A DNA stretch of 64,000 nucleotides from Dendrolimus kikuchii. Taxonomy: Eukaryota; Arthropoda; Insecta; Lepidoptera; Lasiocampidae. The stretch spans positions 13,411,887 through 13,475,886 of the forward strand of contig CM034392.1 of assembly GCA_019925095.2 (NCBI GenBank), given 5' to 3'. This document shows positions 37,901-40,845 of this stretch, one piece after another. The notes under the pieces were generated by a model, which worked only from the letters and a program-made list of their open reading frames with translations, was not told the DNA's origin and did no database searches. Made by a program: the position numbers and the translations under genes. Positions within the stretch are counted from its first letter, which is position 1. The number at the start of each line of letters is the position of its first letter.

Positions 37901-38768
37901 GTTCTGTATAGAGGACACAAGCAGGAGCTGCGTGTCAGGGAGATCGCTATGCTGCAGTGGATGTTCGAAGTCTCGCGAAACGACCTCGTTGGGCACTCGC
38001 GCATCCGCGACCGCCCCTTCTCCGTAACATAGCGGACAAACTATAAGATTGTCGCGTACGCTGGTACGATCTAGTATAACGGAAACAATCTATATGTGGG
38101 GGAGGAGGAACTAGTCATATTGCCTCCGTCAGGTCCGGGTAGAAAAAGTAGACCCTAGAAACGCTGGCTTGACCTTATAAGAGATTACATGCATAACAAT
38201 GGCTTCACAATGAAAGATGTTAAATACTGCGCTAAGGGGAGGCAGATACAAACTAACAGTTTCTCTGAGGACAGGTATTTGAAGAGTATAATTATGTTTA
38301 AAGGCTACTATATTTCTTCGACTTCATTACAGTAGTATTTTCTTAATCTTAGTCGATTCTAATGGTCTTCTTTATGAATAAGAACTAATAAAATAAATAC
38401 TTTATAAAAAAAAAAAATTGTATATAAATAATAATAAGAATAAAACTATAAAGATCCTACAAACTTACTCGTAACTCAATATGAGTAAGCCCATAAGAAA
38501 CTATTACAACTGTCACCTGCAAAGGCACACACACATACGAGCTTGACAATTAAAAAGTTCTGTTATACCTAAATAAAGACTCTATAATTATAAATATTTC
38601 TGAAATACAAATAGATCCTCGGTTGACCTTTAATAATAACATATTAGAATTATTGAATACTCATACCACCAATTAACATTTTTTTTTAAATTTCAGGCTC
38701 GACCAAATACACAACGCTTGATCGAAAGGCTGTCAGTTGCGCAAGTGCATCTAGATCGAATGGATTGA
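678..38768 (+). CDS. Nup155: Nuclear pore complex protein Nup155 (fly Nup154), 5'-partial, 19 exons
   Basis: Scaffold nucleoporin of the inner pore ring (Nup93 complex). By family knowledge it has an N-terminal beta-propeller and a long alpha-solenoid, and it acts in the nuclear envelope. Exons: 678-809, 1183-1310, 3278-3475, 8659-8801, 19346-19523, 21776-22099, 22968-23106, 24031-24145, 24234-24390, 24757-24843, 25071-25258, 27101-27254, 28107-28200, 30562-30742, 34599-34836, 35898-36132, 36533-36653, 37244-37424, 38697-38768; about 1,020 codons. Every junction has GT/AG and matching phase. Family hallmarks appear in order: LHVRLPPGF, WAARAFFLYG, SAKHNGVYIY, LWKVLCEHQF, YLRDNASVDGIS, YNLWECKLAI. 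The first exons lie upstream of the window. Exon 6 has a +1 frameshift. A short segment before exon 4 is weaker than in vertebrate homologues, so a missed small exon between exons 3 and 4 is possible. Confidence 0.95.
1183..1310 (+). CDS. Nup155: Nup155 exon 2
   Basis: It encodes LTLLHVRLPPGF, one of the most conserved Nup155 signatures, then KPKQVHSAVYENG. The acceptor is TTTATAG and the donor GTAAGT. Phase matches both neighbours. Confidence 0.95.
1842..2998 (+). mobile_element. CR1/jockey-type non-LTR retrotransposon, 3' part
   Basis: The first block (1842-2068) holds the reverse transcriptase active-site motif LYADDLQIYTNT and DWSRSYGLTVNPKKTQ. A second block in a shifted frame (2181-2699) holds ILDYADVSYLDL, then FYNKSFIVQAIQLWNALP, the usual C-terminal end. 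The 3' tail carries GGTTGTCTGGAAGAAATCGC and CGATAAGACCGCC, the lepidopteran CR1-type tail, ending near 2998. The break between frames marks a dead copy in intron 2 of Nup155. The 5' part is absent. Confidence 0.85.
3035..3110 (-). repeat. Fragment of repeat family B
   Basis: It contains a diverged match to the reverse complement of the family B segment around GGTGTTGCAAATGTCCATAG; see the copy at 49292. Confidence 0.45.
3278..3475 (+). CDS. Nup155: Nup155 exon 3 (GC-rich)
   Basis: It encodes GTLVMVCSS, a run of glycines, then LWCLSRVLPDAAGFSEAH. The exon is strongly GC-rich against AT-rich introns. The last base is the first position of a codon finished by exon 4. Confidence 0.88.
3688..3854. 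repeat. Dispersed repeat family A, copy 1
   Basis: It starts in CATACATA units and carries CTTGCGGGGTAGGCACGAAC, then TTCTTTGACATTCATA and CTTGTCATGCACGC. Two more copies in the same orientation lie at 9928 and 25606. It is short, without coding capacity, and probably a SINE or MITE. Confidence 0.8.
4495..4690. repeat. Dispersed repeat family C, copy 1
   Basis: It is marked by CCCCAGCAACACGTCTAG and TATGTACACCACTTCGCAAC. Further copies lie at 18856-18955 and 47328-47480. Confidence 0.7.
4914..4988. repeat. (CTGT)n microsatellite
   Basis: About 19 uninterrupted CTGT units at the usual site of a short CTGT run in this Helitron family. Confidence 0.95.
5385..5720. repeat. Minisatellite, CCCTTTTGCC-type units
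   Basis: About 20 near-perfect 10-bp units followed by degenerate TTTTGCTC and TTTTTGTCC units. It gives apparent low-complexity proteins on both strands, which are not genes. Confidence 0.95.
5845..6174 (+). mobile_element. Helitron-like 3' part with terminal hairpin
   Basis: A second start (AAATGCGATAGTAACTCG) is followed by the conserved 3' end: TTTTTCGGGTGCAAATG, then the hairpin CCGCGGCGCAGCCGCGG and CTCTAGTA. A minus-strand copy with the same end is at 62338-62601. Confidence 0.65.
6180..6850 (-). mobile_element. Non-LTR reverse transcriptase C-terminal fragment
   Basis: The minus strand reads VLQKRAISSIYKLGPRES and VACQYIFNNCIYIRNN, the conserved segment downstream of the RT domain in CR1/jockey elements, with frameshifts on both sides. 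No RT catalytic motif remains. It sits in intron 3 of Nup155. Confidence 0.65.
6891..8256 (-). mobile_element. Tc1-like DDE transposon, decayed
   Basis: Three minus-strand blocks carry the DDE catalytic motifs: VIFTDETWLNSN (7985-7788), VIIMDNATYHSR (7784-7578) and PPYHCQYNAIELIWTQII (7624-7319). Frameshifts separate them. Imperfect terminal inverted repeats share TTATTTTCTCGATGA at 6938-6952 and, inverted, 8201-8215, extending outward on both sides. The left end (6953-7150) is disturbed by a CR1-tail-like insertion. It is non-functional as given. Confidence 0.7.
8659..8801 (+). CDS. Nup155: Nup155 exon 4 (GC-rich)
   Basis: It encodes WAVVGGGGACVVSCG, APDLLRTLL and HHPVKDFFQ, matching the region that ends the propeller. 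The start at 8659 was chosen because it restores the phase left by exon 3; an AG two bases later would break it. The donor is GTATTT. An LTR retrotransposon begins 45 bp downstream. Confidence 0.88.
8847..8926 (+). repeat. 5' LTR (80 bp)
   Basis: TG...CA ends. It is near-identical to 18776-18855, contains AATAAAAGT, and is followed directly by TGGTGGCAGCGG. Target-site duplication is unclear (CTTTT before, CCTTT after). Confidence 0.85.
9036..9905 (+). pseudogene. gag remnant of the LTR retrotransposon
   Basis: The frame opens at ATG 9036 (EHARPPSELCLKGGPADR), meets TAG, and continues with SSIINLIRTEGYDVYTTFKF and NEHFGTKQNTTLIRFKFF. After further breaks a cysteine-rich end (CPVQGVKCYLCSEM) resembles a nucleocapsid zinc knuckle. 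This is a typical gypsy-type gag, inactivated by stops. Confidence 0.8.
9928..10075. repeat. Dispersed repeat family A, copy 2
   Basis: Same key motif CTTGCGGGGTAGGCACGAAC as the copies at 3688 and 25606. It is flanked by TTCTGAGTGATTA (left) and TTCTGAATGATTA (right), which look like a 13-bp target duplication with one change. This supports recent retroposition into the LTR element. Confidence 0.8.
10575..10623. repeat. Perfect 20-bp-arm hairpin
   Basis: Arms 10575-10594 and 10604-10623 are exact reverse complements (AAAAGAGTGATATATATCTT) with a 9-bp loop. The GAGTGATAT core recurs nearby in both directions. Confidence 0.85.
10635..10890 (+). pseudogene. Retropepsin (protease) fragment of the LTR retrotransposon
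   Basis: It encodes VYFVSTVDNLAGIQDSKWYE and FKLDCGSDFNVLSLYN; the D-C-G triad stands where retropepsins have D-T/S-G. The frame runs on without a stop into the THAP sequence of an inserted transposon, making a chimeric ORF to 11141. Confidence 0.75.
10985..12410 (+). pseudogene. THAP-domain DDE transposase, broken
   Basis: From ATG 10985 a THAP zinc finger is seen: CSAYGCKNRGNHAFPKD and LCSCHF (C2CH). Downstream, in several frames, come AFYTGFESYKKFY (helix-turn-helix lead-in), FFSISPTTVSNIF, ILDGIE (first catalytic Asp), GGSVSDRQMVERSDL, SILADRGFNIQD and VHIERLIGLIKTYKIL (catalytic Glu), ending near IFVCFMCCNFRENI. This is the DDE_Tnp_4 layout. Stops and frameshifts between blocks mean no intact protein. 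Confidence 0.8.
12480..13830 (-). pseudogene. SWIM zinc finger + YqaJ nuclease protein of the THAP transposon, broken
   Basis: Exons appear at 13830-13796 (KKAALIER), 13697-13544 (LLAYDRNANFGQEDINED to AFVDR) and from 13453 (FQAKMKGRQMYESRF); phases match and donors are GTAAGT and GTATGT. The third exon holds a SWIM motif (CGCAAGSGVEAHCKH) and the YqaJ entry motif EWHKMRSCRITASNF. In another frame near 12610-12500 are GFFISETHPFLGASPD and LIEVKCPN, the D...E-x-K nuclease centre, with a stop right after SPD. A nuclease role in transposition is inferred. Confidence 0.78.
13835..14425 (+). pseudogene. Reverse transcriptase fragment of the LTR retrotransposon
   Basis: It starts within RT (KKEGNLRICLDTRPLN), continues ARYFSKLDARSSF and TFGTPFARYQFLRLP, and holds the catalytic FVDDVILWAS motif (family Y/F-x-D-D), then VTYLGHTFSANGMRIDD. 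A stop interrupts it. The N-terminal RT part and linker from protease are missing, so the THAP insertion came with a deletion. Confidence 0.85.
14426..14656 (+). pseudogene. RNase H N-terminal fragment of the LTR retrotransposon
   Basis: It encodes MIPNYSDIESPLRSILKK and LLSVDASSRALGAVLMQ, the start of gypsy RNase H. The frame is cut after A-D-R-P by two R1-like insertions and resumes at 15968. Confidence 0.82.
14657..15131 (+). mobile_element. R1-like non-LTR / SINE-like element 1 with poly(A) tail
   Basis: GC-rich, about 475 bp, ending in an A-rich tail (15101-15130). Its CCAGGGCTGCGGAG and AGCCCTGGCATAAGG segments recur in diverged form at 61600-61925. It is flanked on both sides by the 12-bp GCCGACCGGCCC (14645-14656 and 15132-15143). 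No clear protein; it may be a 3' UTR end or a derived SINE. Confidence 0.75.
15144..15955 (+). mobile_element. R1-like non-LTR retrotransposon, 3' end, element 2
   Basis: It encodes the C-terminal zinc-knuckle end of R1-clade ORF2: FRMTQILTGNGCFGKYL, CLPSPECHECGALDTAFHTL and VECAAWVPQR. A 3' UTR and a short poly(A) follow. It is flanked by GCCGACCGGCCC at 15132-15143 and 15956-15967. Copies of the same family, on the other strand, lie at 30818-31615 and 63366-64000. Confidence 0.85.
15968..16335 (+). pseudogene. RNase H C-terminal part of the LTR retrotransposon
   Basis: It encodes QIEKELLAIVFALEKNHQY, VETDHKPLEALFKKSLD and KPGKYMYIADTLSRAP, the classical gypsy RNase H end (TDHKPL, ADxLSR). 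It resumes the frame broken at 14656, with a one-base difference in the C run at the junction. Confidence 0.88.
16359..17635 (+). pseudogene. Integrase of the LTR retrotransposon
   Basis: An HHCC zinc-binding region (VHDGHLGIDRCKRNAR, CVTCKEQ) is followed by the catalytic core: FSNFIEVSPLKAI, VTDNGLVYFS (second Asp) and SSPNYPQSNGRSERSVRTIK (Glu). Next come a C-terminal basic region and an acidic end with RMSRLYKSSKNIRNFLNKD. Several stops split it. Confidence 0.85.
17876..18657 (-). mobile_element. Helitron-like nonautonomous element
   Basis: In + orientation it begins ACTAGCTGTGCCCGCGACGT and ends TTTATAATATTAGTATAGAT, the reversed ends of the family. The segment CCTTCCTCGATAAATG plus CACTGAAAGAATTTTTCAAA occurs twice (about 17991 and 18536), so the copy is partly duplicated. 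It is inserted near the 3' end of the LTR retrotransposon. Confidence 0.7.
18776..18855 (+). repeat. 3' LTR (80 bp)
   Basis: Second LTR copy, preceded by the purine-rich AGGGGAAGA. It is followed by family C repeat sequence, showing the element landed inside that repeat. Confidence 0.85.
18856..18955. repeat. Dispersed repeat family C, copy 2 (split by the LTR element)
   Basis: TTTTTTGAAGGTCACAC and TATGTACACCGCTTCGCAAC match the copy at 4495. The other half of the copy appears to be the AT-rich flank at 8805-8846. Confidence 0.6.
19020..19260. repeat. Dispersed repeat family F, copy 1
   Basis: It shares AATTGCGCAGAACACA, CTGAGAGG and TTGACTGGA...GGAGCTAAC blocks with 37440-37660. No coding content. 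Confidence 0.5.
19346..19523 (+). CDS. Nup155: Nup155 exon 5
   Basis: It encodes LQSVEQACACALYLACEE and WAARAFFLYG, then a glutamine-rich stretch. This matches the start of the solenoid (vertebrate ATRAFFRYGG). The acceptor GGTTACAG follows the 10.5-kb intron that carries the LTR retrotransposon. Confidence 0.94.
19700..19815 (-). mobile_element. CR1-type 3' tail fragment
   Basis: It contains GGCGGCCTTATCGCTATTAG and CCAGACAACATAAC, the reverse of the tail at 2888-2998. Confidence 0.65.
19930..21745. mobile_element. Foldback-type element with long inverted arms
   Basis: Outer arms (19935-20060 and 21620-21745) share GCATAAAGGCGGAACC and CTATGGTACAATAACGA. Inner arms (about 20330-20648 and 20720-21045) match for over 300 bp, including the GC-rich GCTGCCGCGGCACGCTCGC and AGGTTAGGTT units. 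A second palindrome (21242-21340) is nested in the right arm. The spacer is about 70 bp. It fills most of Nup155 intron 5 and has no coding frame. Confidence 0.8.
21776..22099 (+). CDS. Nup155: Nup155 exon 6, with a +1 frameshift
   Basis: From 21778 the frame reads a flexible Q/M/S-rich linker containing QMSTPMATRG, then hits TAA at 21970-21972 right after GAG GGA CCC. One base further on, the +1 frame reads NFPMQMEF and SAKHNGVYIYVGRVLS, the conserved start of the next block, to the donor GTGAGT at 22100. Both halves match the family, so this is a real break in the given sequence: an extra base in the GGG/CCC run (assembly error or mutation) or, less likely, programmed +1 slippage at CCC-TAA. 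Confidence 0.9.
22570..22812 (-). repeat. Dispersed repeat family B copy
   Basis: Reverse copy carrying CATCCAGTCGGGCAAATGCC and TTCTTTCTCCGTTCCTGCAC. This SINE-like family (about 300 bp, A-rich end) recurs at 29362, 45523, 49292, 57355 and 62727. Confidence 0.8.
22968..23106 (+). CDS. Nup155: Nup155 exon 7
   Basis: It encodes VVQKLRRVAAFMQRNF, the helical segment that follows the SAKHNG block. The acceptor is TTTCAG and the donor GTAAGT. One base is left over and completed by exon 8. Confidence 0.93.
23107..24030. other. Nup155 intron 7; Helitron-like scrap at 23450-23715
   Basis: AT-rich. The part around GTCTGTCTATCGGAACATC with AAACTATTGTACGAATTT resembles a decayed Helitron. Nothing else was recognised. 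Confidence 0.4.
24031..24145 (+). CDS. Nup155: Nup155 exon 8
   Basis: It encodes LSLWKVLCEHQFHVI, near-identical to vertebrate ALWKLLCEHQF. The acceptor is GTCATAG and the donor GTGAGA. The intron to exon 9 is only 88 bp. Confidence 0.95.
24234..24390 (+). CDS. Nup155: Nup155 exon 9
   Basis: It encodes ELFVGGQEVAGLLLASL, GYLRDNASVDGIS and CPTLYRQEDATCSK, a hallmark block of the family. The acceptor is TTTTTCAG and the donor GTAAAT. Confidence 0.97.
24757..24843 (+). CDS. Nup155: Nup155 exon 10
   Basis: A 29-codon exon encoding ANELLIFAKQQ and EEMLQHALKLCK. It is phase 0 on both sides, with acceptor TTTTAG and donor GTAAGT. Confidence 0.95.
25071..25258 (+). CDS. Nup155: Nup155 exon 11
   Basis: It encodes GFYSGVVELC and LHYYKSDQPSQDREGH, matching the solenoid segment with FYEGVVELS in vertebrates. 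The donor is GTGGGT. Confidence 0.95.
25606..25781. repeat. Dispersed repeat family A, copy 3
   Basis: CATACATA units, CTTGCGGGGTAGGCACGAAC, CTTGTCATGCACGCTCGTCT and GCTAGTACACGAG. Best match to copy 1 along its full length. It lies in Nup155 intron 11. Confidence 0.85.
26197..26812 (+). repeat. GC-rich unclassified element ending in (ATT)n
   Basis: About 600 bp of GC-rich sequence (GGCCCGGACTTTTGGAGGGC, CGGAGGCGGGGGCCTTGCC) in an AT-rich intron, ending in an ATT microsatellite at 26792-26812. The sharp edges and terminal simple repeat suggest a non-LTR retrotransposon fragment; no protein motif was recognised. Confidence 0.55.
27101..27254 (+). CDS. Nup155: Nup155 exon 12
   Basis: It encodes MEIYREVCAALERLYER followed by a variable acidic/proline linker. 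The acceptor is AATGCAG and the donor GTAACC. Phase joins exon 11 (AG plus A). Confidence 0.92.
27300..27727. mobile_element. Tc1/mariner-type MITE
   Basis: Terminal inverted repeats CAGTCGCGGAACGAAAAGTT and, inverted, CAGTCGTGGTATGAAAAGTT. TA dinucleotides flank both ends (27298-27299, 27728-27729), the usual target duplication. It is 428 bp, non-coding, in Nup155 intron 12. Confidence 0.8.
28107..28200 (+). CDS. Nup155: Nup155 exon 13
   Basis: It encodes DELLHVAVYEWLVSKD, matching vertebrate DELFSIALYNWLIQ. The acceptor is ATTTCAG and the donor GTAATT. Confidence 0.94.
28312..28700 (-). mobile_element. CR1-type 3' tail fragment
   Basis: GGCCTTATCGCTAAAAGCGA and CAGGCGATGTCGGTGGAGCA, followed by AT-rich sequence. 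The second motif also appears at 6966-6985. Confidence 0.6.
29362..29655 (+). repeat. Dispersed repeat family B copy
   Basis: It begins CTGTGCAGGAATGGAGAAAG and contains CGTAAGAGGCGACAAGATAA and CCAGGTGGTAGGGTATTTGC. Diverged 3' end. Confidence 0.8.
30562..30742 (+). CDS. Nup155: Nup155 exon 14
   Basis: It encodes ELLSLGTAPPASLRRYL and LDLLWKVLEKCGDH, then LAAAEVLEGLA. It matches the family block with YMDLLWRYYEKN. The donor is GTTAGT. An R1-like element in antisense orientation begins about 75 bp downstream. Confidence 0.93.
30818..31615 (-). mobile_element. R1-like non-LTR retrotransposon, 3' end
   Basis: On the minus strand it encodes FRMTQILTGCFDKYL, CLPSPQCRQCDAQDTALHTL and VECAAWAPQRFE, the R1-clade zinc-knuckle end. 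Its poly(A) tail is the T run at 30820-30828. It lies antisense in Nup155 intron 14. Confidence 0.85.
32917..33035. repeat. Tandem repeat, 17-18-bp units
   Basis: Seven units of the type TTCATTACATTCATGTCG, alternating TATA/TACA variants. It abuts the CR1/jockey fragment. Confidence 0.9.
33060..34500 (-). mobile_element. CR1/jockey-type reverse transcriptase remnant
   Basis: Read from 34505 downward: IKQFWRFINDKK, GAGPDGIPPFFL (RT motif 1), CKTIDPSLFCSHLLN, then IPQGSHLGPLFFVIFINDL and CLLYADDFKIYR, the catalytic block. Frameshifts separate the pieces. It lies antisense in Nup155 intron 14. Confidence 0.82.
34498..34565. repeat. Short dispersed repeat G, copy 1
   Basis: TGTCAAGAAATATGTAACTT...AATAAACGTACAAGCGT closely matches 44432-44500. 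It ends about 35 bp before Nup155 exon 15. Confidence 0.6.
34599..34836 (+). CDS. Nup155: Nup155 exon 15 (extremely GC-rich)
   Basis: It encodes LAQRMSWLMAG, a Gly/Ala run, LLRRLEEAGEVARVQLAV and LDDELLEITQ. It matches the block with LDSELMDITK. GC content is far above its surroundings; long open frames on the other strand and in other frames are by-products of that composition. Confidence 0.93.
34985..35110. repeat. Dispersed repeat family H
   Basis: ACTTGGGGTCGGCACAATAT and TCTTTTCCTTCCACAC, a segment common in lepidopteran genomes. Related sequence lies at 63025-63095. Confidence 0.6.
35695..35790. repeat. Fragment related to the MITE at 52312
   Basis: ACGTTTTAACGGTTTGAAACGC and CACTTTTCAGCAGCCGTGATC match the left part of 52312-52410 in the same orientation. 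Confidence 0.55.
35898..36132 (+). CDS. Nup155: Nup155 exon 16
   Basis: It encodes YNLWECKLAIVQCSG and LLVENIWSNILAEAE, matching the vertebrate block with LAECKLAIIHCAGY. The acceptor is TTTTTAG and the donor GTAAGT. Confidence 0.96.
36533..36653 (+). CDS. Nup155: Nup155 exon 17
   Basis: It encodes IVRQLEIMSCKLQ and TILNIGVSLEQVLDIY, matching the family block that ends in LPRLLEVYDQL. The donor is GTAAGC. Confidence 0.95.
36840..37140. repeat. Mixed repeat fragments in Nup155 intron 17
   Basis: The first part (GGTTACTGTCGCCTATAGAC) is a reverse family B scrap. The second (AGTGGGATGGGAG, CACAAAACACAATTAGC) is a separate low-complexity repeat. Confidence 0.45.
37244..37424 (+). CDS. Nup155: Nup155 exon 18 (GC-rich)
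   Basis: It encodes LVSVNERVWLGCGDEA and VAALLLEAARVEAA. The exon is GC-rich, with open antisense frames that are shadows. The acceptor is TTATATAG and the donor GTCAGT. Confidence 0.92.
37440..37660. repeat. Dispersed repeat family F, copy 2
   Basis: CATTGCGCAGAACACAGAAG and TTGACTGGAACTGCGCAAAC match the copy at 19020-19260. Confidence 0.5.
37800..38290 (+). mobile_element. RTE-type non-LTR retrotransposon, C-terminal remnant
   Basis: Reading + with frameshifts: ELRVREIAMLQWMFEVSRND, IRDRPFSVT, then KRWLDLIRDYMHNNGFTMKD. This is the characteristic end of RTE-clade ORF proteins. It lies in the last intron of Nup155. Confidence 0.75.
38697..38768 (+). CDS. Nup155: Nup155 last exon and stop
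   Basis: It encodes ARPNTQRLIERLS and ends VHLDRMD with TGA at 38766-38768. The vertebrate protein ends similarly (LQAKLERLH). The acceptor is AATTTCAG. Confidence 0.93.
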   Translation, partial: ARPNTQRLIERLSVAQVHLDRMD

Positions 38769-38817
38769 ACAATTTTGGAATGTTAAGTGCATTATATCAA
38801 TGAACTGATAGTTATAA

Positions 38818-38823
38818 AATAAA
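38818..38823 (+). other. Poly(A) signal of Nup155
   Basis: AATAAA lies 50 bp after the Nup155 stop codon, in AT-rich sequence. It is the first good signal on this strand. Confidence 0.75.
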
Positions 38824-40326
38824 GTAATATTTTAATTTAAAACGGCAAGATCTTATCTTAAGTTTCCTTAGTAAATGTCTCTATCGAAAATGCTATATTT
38901 TTTCAAACTGAGATATAGTTAGCGCCAGAGTGAATGGCAGCTCTTGGTGAGCTATGGATAACTGCACTGTAGTCTGTTCTCTAAAGTATGGCCTAGAATA
39001 TATACAACTTGTACTCAATCAACGTGCCCAATATGATTTTATCGTTCATATAAAATATGAATTGAAAGACATAAATTGTTCCACATTAATGTTCCCAGGT
39101 ATATCGACGGGTGAAAAGTTTTATATAGTTGAAGTTACATTTTGAGAATACAAAAAATTTAACTATTAAAATGATCTAAAAAAAATATATAATTAAATAG
39201 CTTTTTAGCATTCGATATAACGTGTTTACAATTAAGTTCCTTTACAGAGATGTACACAAATAAATTTCAAATAAAAATATCAATTTATTGTATGTTTTTA
39301 TACATTTTTCTTTAGTTGCTCAGTAATTATAAACACAGTGTTGTGGTAATGGAATAAAACTCTTTTACTGTAATAATTTTTATTTAATGTTTTATTTAAA
39401 ACAATTATAAATACTAAATTTATTTCATCAAAATACTTTTATCTGGTTTAAAAATGGCAGTGATTGACATATTATGGTGTTTTATCGAAGTGTTAATTAT
39501 TCGGCGATAACAGGTAAATGACCATGTTTATTTAAATATTATAATAGCTGGTTCCTGATTGTAGGTCTTTATGTAAAAAACATTTTTGTAAATAAACTAC
39601 TTTGAATTATGTTTCGAGCATTTTATTGACTCACTAGCTTAAAAACTATTTATGTACAGACTCCATGTTTAGAACGCTGGTACAACCAGATGATAGACAA
39701 ATGCTCTTTAATATTAGATGCCATTGTAGTCAATATTCCAAAACCATCCTAATTTTTTTTTTTTTGTTCTTAAAAGTTTCCTGTGACGATTTAATAAACA
39801 TATGGGATTTGGAGGAAAATACACATTTCTGTATTGAAAATAGTCGCAAAATTGCATTATTCCTTGAATGAATTCACAGATTGATATTATATGTATACTT
39901 CCAAGCTGAACAAGTTACGTTTGTGTTATGTACCCATAATTATACAACATACAACTAGACCCAGACACAGACTAGAGAAAATAATGGTCGGTTTATGCAA
40001 TTTATCCTACCGGAATCGAACCCGGCATCTGCGATCTCATGCACTAGGCTGATCGACACTTGAAAACAGAGGCTGTTAGAAACTGCTAAATTCAACACAA
40101 ATATTAAATAACGAATCTCAAGAAATAATATGGATTTACTGACAACAACGCCATCTAGTAAAAGACAACAGTCGGCTCCCCTTGAAGTTAGAATTTAAAA
40201 AAGCAAGCAAGCTTATCATCTGAAAAATGTTAATCTAAGAGCTAAAAAAGAAGATTTCTACCATAGTAGACCAAACCTCAGATCACTAAACAGCCTTATC
40301 AAAAAGAATTAAATCACTTCACCGGA
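38824..40326. other. Intergenic region between converging genes
   Basis: AT-rich; it must contain the 3' UTR of the Sidestep-like gene. On the minus strand AATAAA occurs at 39622-39627 and 39528-39533, candidate poly(A) signals. A diverged tRNA-type SINE lies at 39905-40065. No other gene was seen. Confidence 0.5.
39905..40065 (-). repeat. tRNA-derived SINE, diverged copy
   Basis: The minus strand has a box-B-like GGGTTCGATTCCGGTAGG, then the SINE body ending GGTACATAACACAAACG. Related to the copies at 44562 and 58060. Confidence 0.65.
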
Positions 40327-40689
40327 TTATGAGGAATCTTCATCAAAAGGGTTAGTAGTGTTTACTTGAAGTCCAAGGTCATCGGGGTAAGTGTACAAGG
40401 TGGGCTGACCACTTATTGTGGGCAGCCCGACAGTGTTTATAGGCGATATATTGCATTGCTGTTTTGTAGATTCTTTCCCAGAGTTTTTTCTCACGATGGT
40501 GGTGTATGTCGGTGTGGCTTTGGTGGGCATGTCTTTTATTCTAGTTCCCGCTCGATAACTGGTGAACTCGTCTGGGGGCGGCGGCAATGAGAAGCCGTAC
40601 GACGTTTGCGTTATATCCGACTGTTCGTCACTTGGCTCCTTCACTAATTTGTGCCGAATTTTTCTTGGCATTGTGTAAAACGTGTTCAT
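40327..40689 (-). CDS. Sidestep-like last exon: cytoplasmic tail and stop
   Basis: It encodes 120 residues, including KIRHKLVKEPSDEQSD, a proline run SLPPPPDEF and the C terminus TTNPFDEDSS, then TAA at 40327-40329. The acceptor is TTTTCAG. The open frame extends upstream into the intron but phase fixes the start at 40689. Confidence 0.84.
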   Translation of the reverse strand: MNTFYTMPRKIRHKLVKEPSDEQSDITQTSYGFSLPPPPDEFTSYRAGTRIKDMPTKATPTYTTIVRKNSGKESTKQQCNISPINTVGLPTISGQPTLYTYPDDLGLQVNTTNPFDEDSS

Positions 40690-40775
40690 CTGAAAATTAT
40701 TATATATTTTTATTATTATTTCTACTATTATTATAGTAAAAGTGATTAAGATTTTTGGGATATTTTTCATGATTG

Positions 40776-40845
<70 letters not shown>

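Noticed and set aside
40690..40770. Upstream extension of the last receptor exon as an open frame
   Set aside because: Splice acceptor and phase with the previous exon place the exon start at 40689; the upstream residues are intron.
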